Source of the DNA: CAISDA01 sp050258555
GTDB taxonomy: Bacteria > Bacteroidota > Ignavibacteria > UBA10030 > UBA8401
Direction: 5' to 3'
Assembly (NCBI GenBank): GCA_050258555.1
Contig: JBLMZA010000043.1
Span: forward strand, 1-64,000
Length of the DNA stretch: 64,000 nt
Shown here: piece by piece, positions 62,081 through 64,000 of the stretch
How the letters are laid out: every line of letters starts with the position of its first letter
How positions within the stretch are numbered: the first letter of the stretch is position 1
The notes under the pieces: generated by a model
What the model saw: only the letters and a program-made list of their open reading frames with translations
Told to the model about the DNA's origin: nothing
Database searches by the model: none
Made by a program: the position numbers and the translations under genes

Positions 62081-62791
62081 ATGTCAATGCGGCCGGGCAA
62101 AATATTCCTCTCGCTGTGGATTACAGCGGTGATCGTGTTCGGATTTGCCATGCCTATGGTTCCGGAGCCTCAGCACTGGTACGAACTTCCGCTGATTCCC
62201 GGGCTCGAGGAAAAATCGCGCAATATCATCTTCCATGTGCCGATGGCCTGGACGACCGTGGTGGCGTTCGTCGTCTCGGTCATTTTCAGCATCCGCTATC
62301 TGAAAACGAAGCATTACATGGAGGAAATCAGGGCCGTGGCGGCGGCGGGACTGGGAACGATGTTCTGCATCCTGGCGACGGCCACCGGCTCGCTGTGGGC
62401 GAAATTCAACTGGGGTTCGTTCTGGAACTGGGATCCCCGTGAAACTTCAATCTTCATTTTGCTGTTAATCTATAGTGCATACTTCGCGTTGCGCTCGGCG
62501 ATCGATAACGAGGAAAAACGCGCAACACTCTCGTCTGTTTATGCCATTATTGCAGGTGTCACAGTGCCGTTTTTCATCTTCGTCATGCCGCGCATCATGT
62601 CGGGACTCCATCCCGGGTCGAAAGGCGATGAAATGGGGTCCGCCCCCGTGGCGCAGCTCCACATGCCGCCCAATATGCTCGTGCTCTTTCTCGCATCAAT
62701 CTTCGGCTTCACGATGTTCTTTTTCTGGATGTATGATCTGAAAGTGCGGTCTCTCGTGCTCGAACACAAACAACACATGTCGGCTCAATAA
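62081..62791 (+). CDS. ccmC: Heme delivery protein CcmC
   Basis: 236 aa, six helices. WWD-type motif WGSFWNWDPRETS (tryptophan-rich heme-handling loop), and conserved His in NIIFHVPMAW and near GLHPGSKG. It loads heme onto CcmE. 21 bp after ccmB. Confidence 0.94.
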   Translation: MSMRPGKIFLSLWITAVIVFGFAMPMVPEPQHWYELPLIPGLEEKSRNIIFHVPMAWTTVVAFVVSVIFSIRYLKTKHYMEEIRAVAAAGLGTMFCILATATGSLWAKFNWGSFWNWDPRETSIFILLLIYSAYFALRSAIDNEEKRATLSSVYAIIAGVTVPFFIFVMPRIMSGLHPGSKGDEMGSAPVAQLHMPPNMLVLFLASIFGFTMFFFWMYDLKVRSLVLEHKQHMSAQ

Positions 62792-62817
62792 CGGAATACT
62801 AGACGAACGAGGATATT

Positions 62818-62952
62818 ATGCTGATGGATTTTCTGGAAAAGAACCAGCTCTACATCGCGATGCTGGTCGTGCTCATCAACTGGGTCGGAATTCTCTTTTA
62901 TCTCTTCCGCCTCGACTCTAAAATCACAAAACTCGAAAAAACACAACGCTGA
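62818..62952 (+). CDS. ccmD: Small membrane protein CcmD
   Basis: 44 aa: a single membrane helix (YIAMLVVLINWVGILFYLF) with a short N-terminus and a basic C-terminal helix (RLDSKITKLEKTQR). Size, position between ccmC and ccmE, and topology fit CcmD, which helps release holo-CcmE. GAGG precedes ATG 62818. ATG 62824 could also start it. Confidence 0.8.
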   Translation: MLMDFLEKNQLYIAMLVVLINWVGILFYLFRLDSKITKLEKTQR

Positions 62953-62966
62953 ACAGGAACAAGGGA

Positions 62967-63356
62967 ATGAATATCAAGATCATCATCGCTGCGGTCGTCA
63001 TTGTCGGAGCCCTCATCTTCGGTGCGATGTCGTTCGTTGAAAGCAACGTCGAATACACCGATTTTGCGCGCGCCGAAGTCGTGAAGAAAAAGGTGCAGGT
63101 CAAGGGCACATGGGTGAAGGAAAAACCGGCGGCCTTCGATGCGGCGCAGGGGCAGTATACGTTTTTCATGAAGGATGACAACGACAAGGAAGTGAGGGTG
63201 GTGCTTGACGGCGCAAAGCCGAACAACTTCGACATCGCGACCAGCATCGTTGCGAAGGGACGCTTCCAGGGCGGGGAGTTCCACGCCTCCGAGATTCTGA
63301 CGAAATGTCCTTCGAAGTATAACGGCGATTCGACCGCCGTCAAAAAATCATTGTAG
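62967..63356 (+). CDS. ccmE: Heme chaperone CcmE, Cys variant
   Basis: 129 aa. Membrane anchor (IIIAAVVIVGALIFGAMSFV), OB fold (VQVKGTWVKEKPAAF, YTFFMKDDNDKEVRVVLDG, FDIATSIVAKGRFQGGEFHASEIL) and C-terminal motif KCPSKYNGD. In the classical protein the heme-binding residue is His in HxxxY; here it is Cys114 followed by Tyr118 (CxxxY), as described for Desulfovibrio CcmE and some archaea. Cys would be the covalent heme attachment site. 14 bp after ccmD. Confidence 0.93.
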   Translation: MNIKIIIAAVVIVGALIFGAMSFVESNVEYTDFARAEVVKKKVQVKGTWVKEKPAAFDAAQGQYTFFMKDDNDKEVRVVLDGAKPNNFDIATSIVAKGRFQGGEFHASEILTKCPSKYNGDSTAVKKSL

Positions 63357-63416
63357 CGGGCGCGCGGCCGCCGAGCCGGCGTGCACATACGGCCACCATC
63401 CGAGTGAGGAATCTGT

Positions 63417-64000
63417 ATGGCGGGAGCGTTCATCATCAGGCTTGCGTTTGCATCATCCGTTTTCTCCGTTCTTTGTTACTTCTTCTCATTCCGGAACTCC
63501 GCCGCACGGCTTGCCTCGTACGGAAGAATGTTCTATGCGGCGGCGGCGGCGGGCATCATCGCCGCTGCGGGCGTGCATGTCTACAATATCGTCACGCATC
63601 AGTTCCAGTACTACTACGTGTGGAATCACAGCTCGACCGATCTGCCGCTTCCGCTCTTGGTGTCGACGTCGTATGCCGGGCAGGAGGGAAGCTTCCTGCT
63701 CTGGGCGTTCTACACGGGCATTCTCGGATTCTTCCTCTCGCGCTACGCGCTCCGCAAGCACTATGAAGCGGAACTCATGATCGTCTTCGGATCGATCTTC
63801 TCCTTTCTTCTGCTGATGCTCATCGTCAAGGATCCGTTCGCGATGATCTGGGACGTCTTTCCGAACGAACTGATACACACGGGCATCGTGCCTCCCAATC
63901 TGAATTTTCAGTGGCTTGACCGCGCCAAAGGCCTCTGGGCGCAGGTGCCGGTCGAAGGCAAGGGCCTGAATCCGTTATTGCAGAACTACTGGATGGTCAT
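63417..64000 (+). CDS. ccmF: Cytochrome c heme lyase subunit CcmF, partial (5' end only)
   Basis: The first 194 codons; the rest lies beyond the right edge. Several helices, then the family motif SYAGQEGSFLLWAFYTG and the beginning of the WWD-like region GLNPLLQNYWMVI. CcmF ligates heme to apocytochrome c. Frame is clean from ATG 63417 to 64000. 60 bp after ccmE. Confidence 0.93.
   Translation, partial: MAGAFIIRLAFASSVFSVLCYFFSFRNSAARLASYGRMFYAAAAAGIIAAAGVHVYNIVTHQFQYYYVWNHSSTDLPLPLLVSTSYAGQEGSFLLWAFYTGILGFFLSRYALRKHYEAELMIVFGSIFSFLLLMLIVKDPFAMIWDVFPNELIHTGIVPPNLNFQWLDRAKGLWAQVPVEGKGLNPLLQNYWMV

Noticed and set aside
1..64000. CRISPR arrays, insertion sequences, prophage or att sites
   Set aside because: No regularly spaced repeats, transposase or integrase genes, or tRNA-associated direct repeats were seen.

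Overview
The window is a dense, mostly housekeeping stretch of chromosome (about 60 CDS, one tRNA, no rRNA, no insertion sequence, no CRISPR) from a member of the FCB group. Four secreted proteins end in the type IX secretion (T9SS) sorting domain with the N-[FY]-PNPFNPST signature. Promoters of the Bacteroidota -33/-7 kind (TTG-N20-TAnnTTTG) recur, and squalene genes hpnCDE are present. High-GC coding with these traits suggests an Ignavibacteria/Kapabacteria-like lineage of Bacteroidota/Chlorobiota rather than a classical Bacteroidia. This placement is inference from gene content.

Layout: 1-11694 is a run of minus-strand genes: a partial GH114-like lipoprotein, Na+/solute symporter, STAS protein, ligA, a rodZ-like gene, a hybrid histidine kinase, a response regulator, aroE and a TPR protein. 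11829-23800 is on the plus strand: dut, an AI-2E transporter, rsmI, a redoxin without CxxC, nitronate monooxygenase, metH, gpmA, ferredoxin, Rieske protein, queG, trxB. 23900-25480 holds three small heat shock protein genes. 25800-31374 is a TetR-controlled efflux operon (tetR-tolC-hlyD-two ABC-2 permeases, no ATPase) with a near-perfect operator over the promoter. 31436-38203 has a HyuA-like protein and three T9SS substrates. 38206-41277 is hpnC-hpnD-hpnE. 41274-44111 on the minus strand holds a cNMP/GAF histidine kinase and ruvB. 44223-49937 carries a HEGGH membrane protein, a small YjfB-like protein, an acyl-CoA synthetase, a PAS kinase/LuxR-type regulator pair and a pseudo-receiver gene. 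50185-50270 is tRNA-Leu(CAG). 50444-56875 carries lemA, two TPM-domain genes, a receiver protein, a nitrilase, capA, bamD and a thioesterase. 56877-64000 is a chain of two secreted proteins (one T9SS) translationally coupled to ccmA-B-C-D-E-F.

Most notable: CcmE has Cys (CxxxY) in place of the canonical heme-binding His (HxxxY), so this cytochrome c maturation operon is the rare variant type. A degenerate receiver gene lies behind two identical 12-bp palindromes 23 bp apart, placed just upstream of its predicted promoter. The promoter geometry TTG-N20-TA recurs before at least ten genes, with a full match in front of the tRNA.
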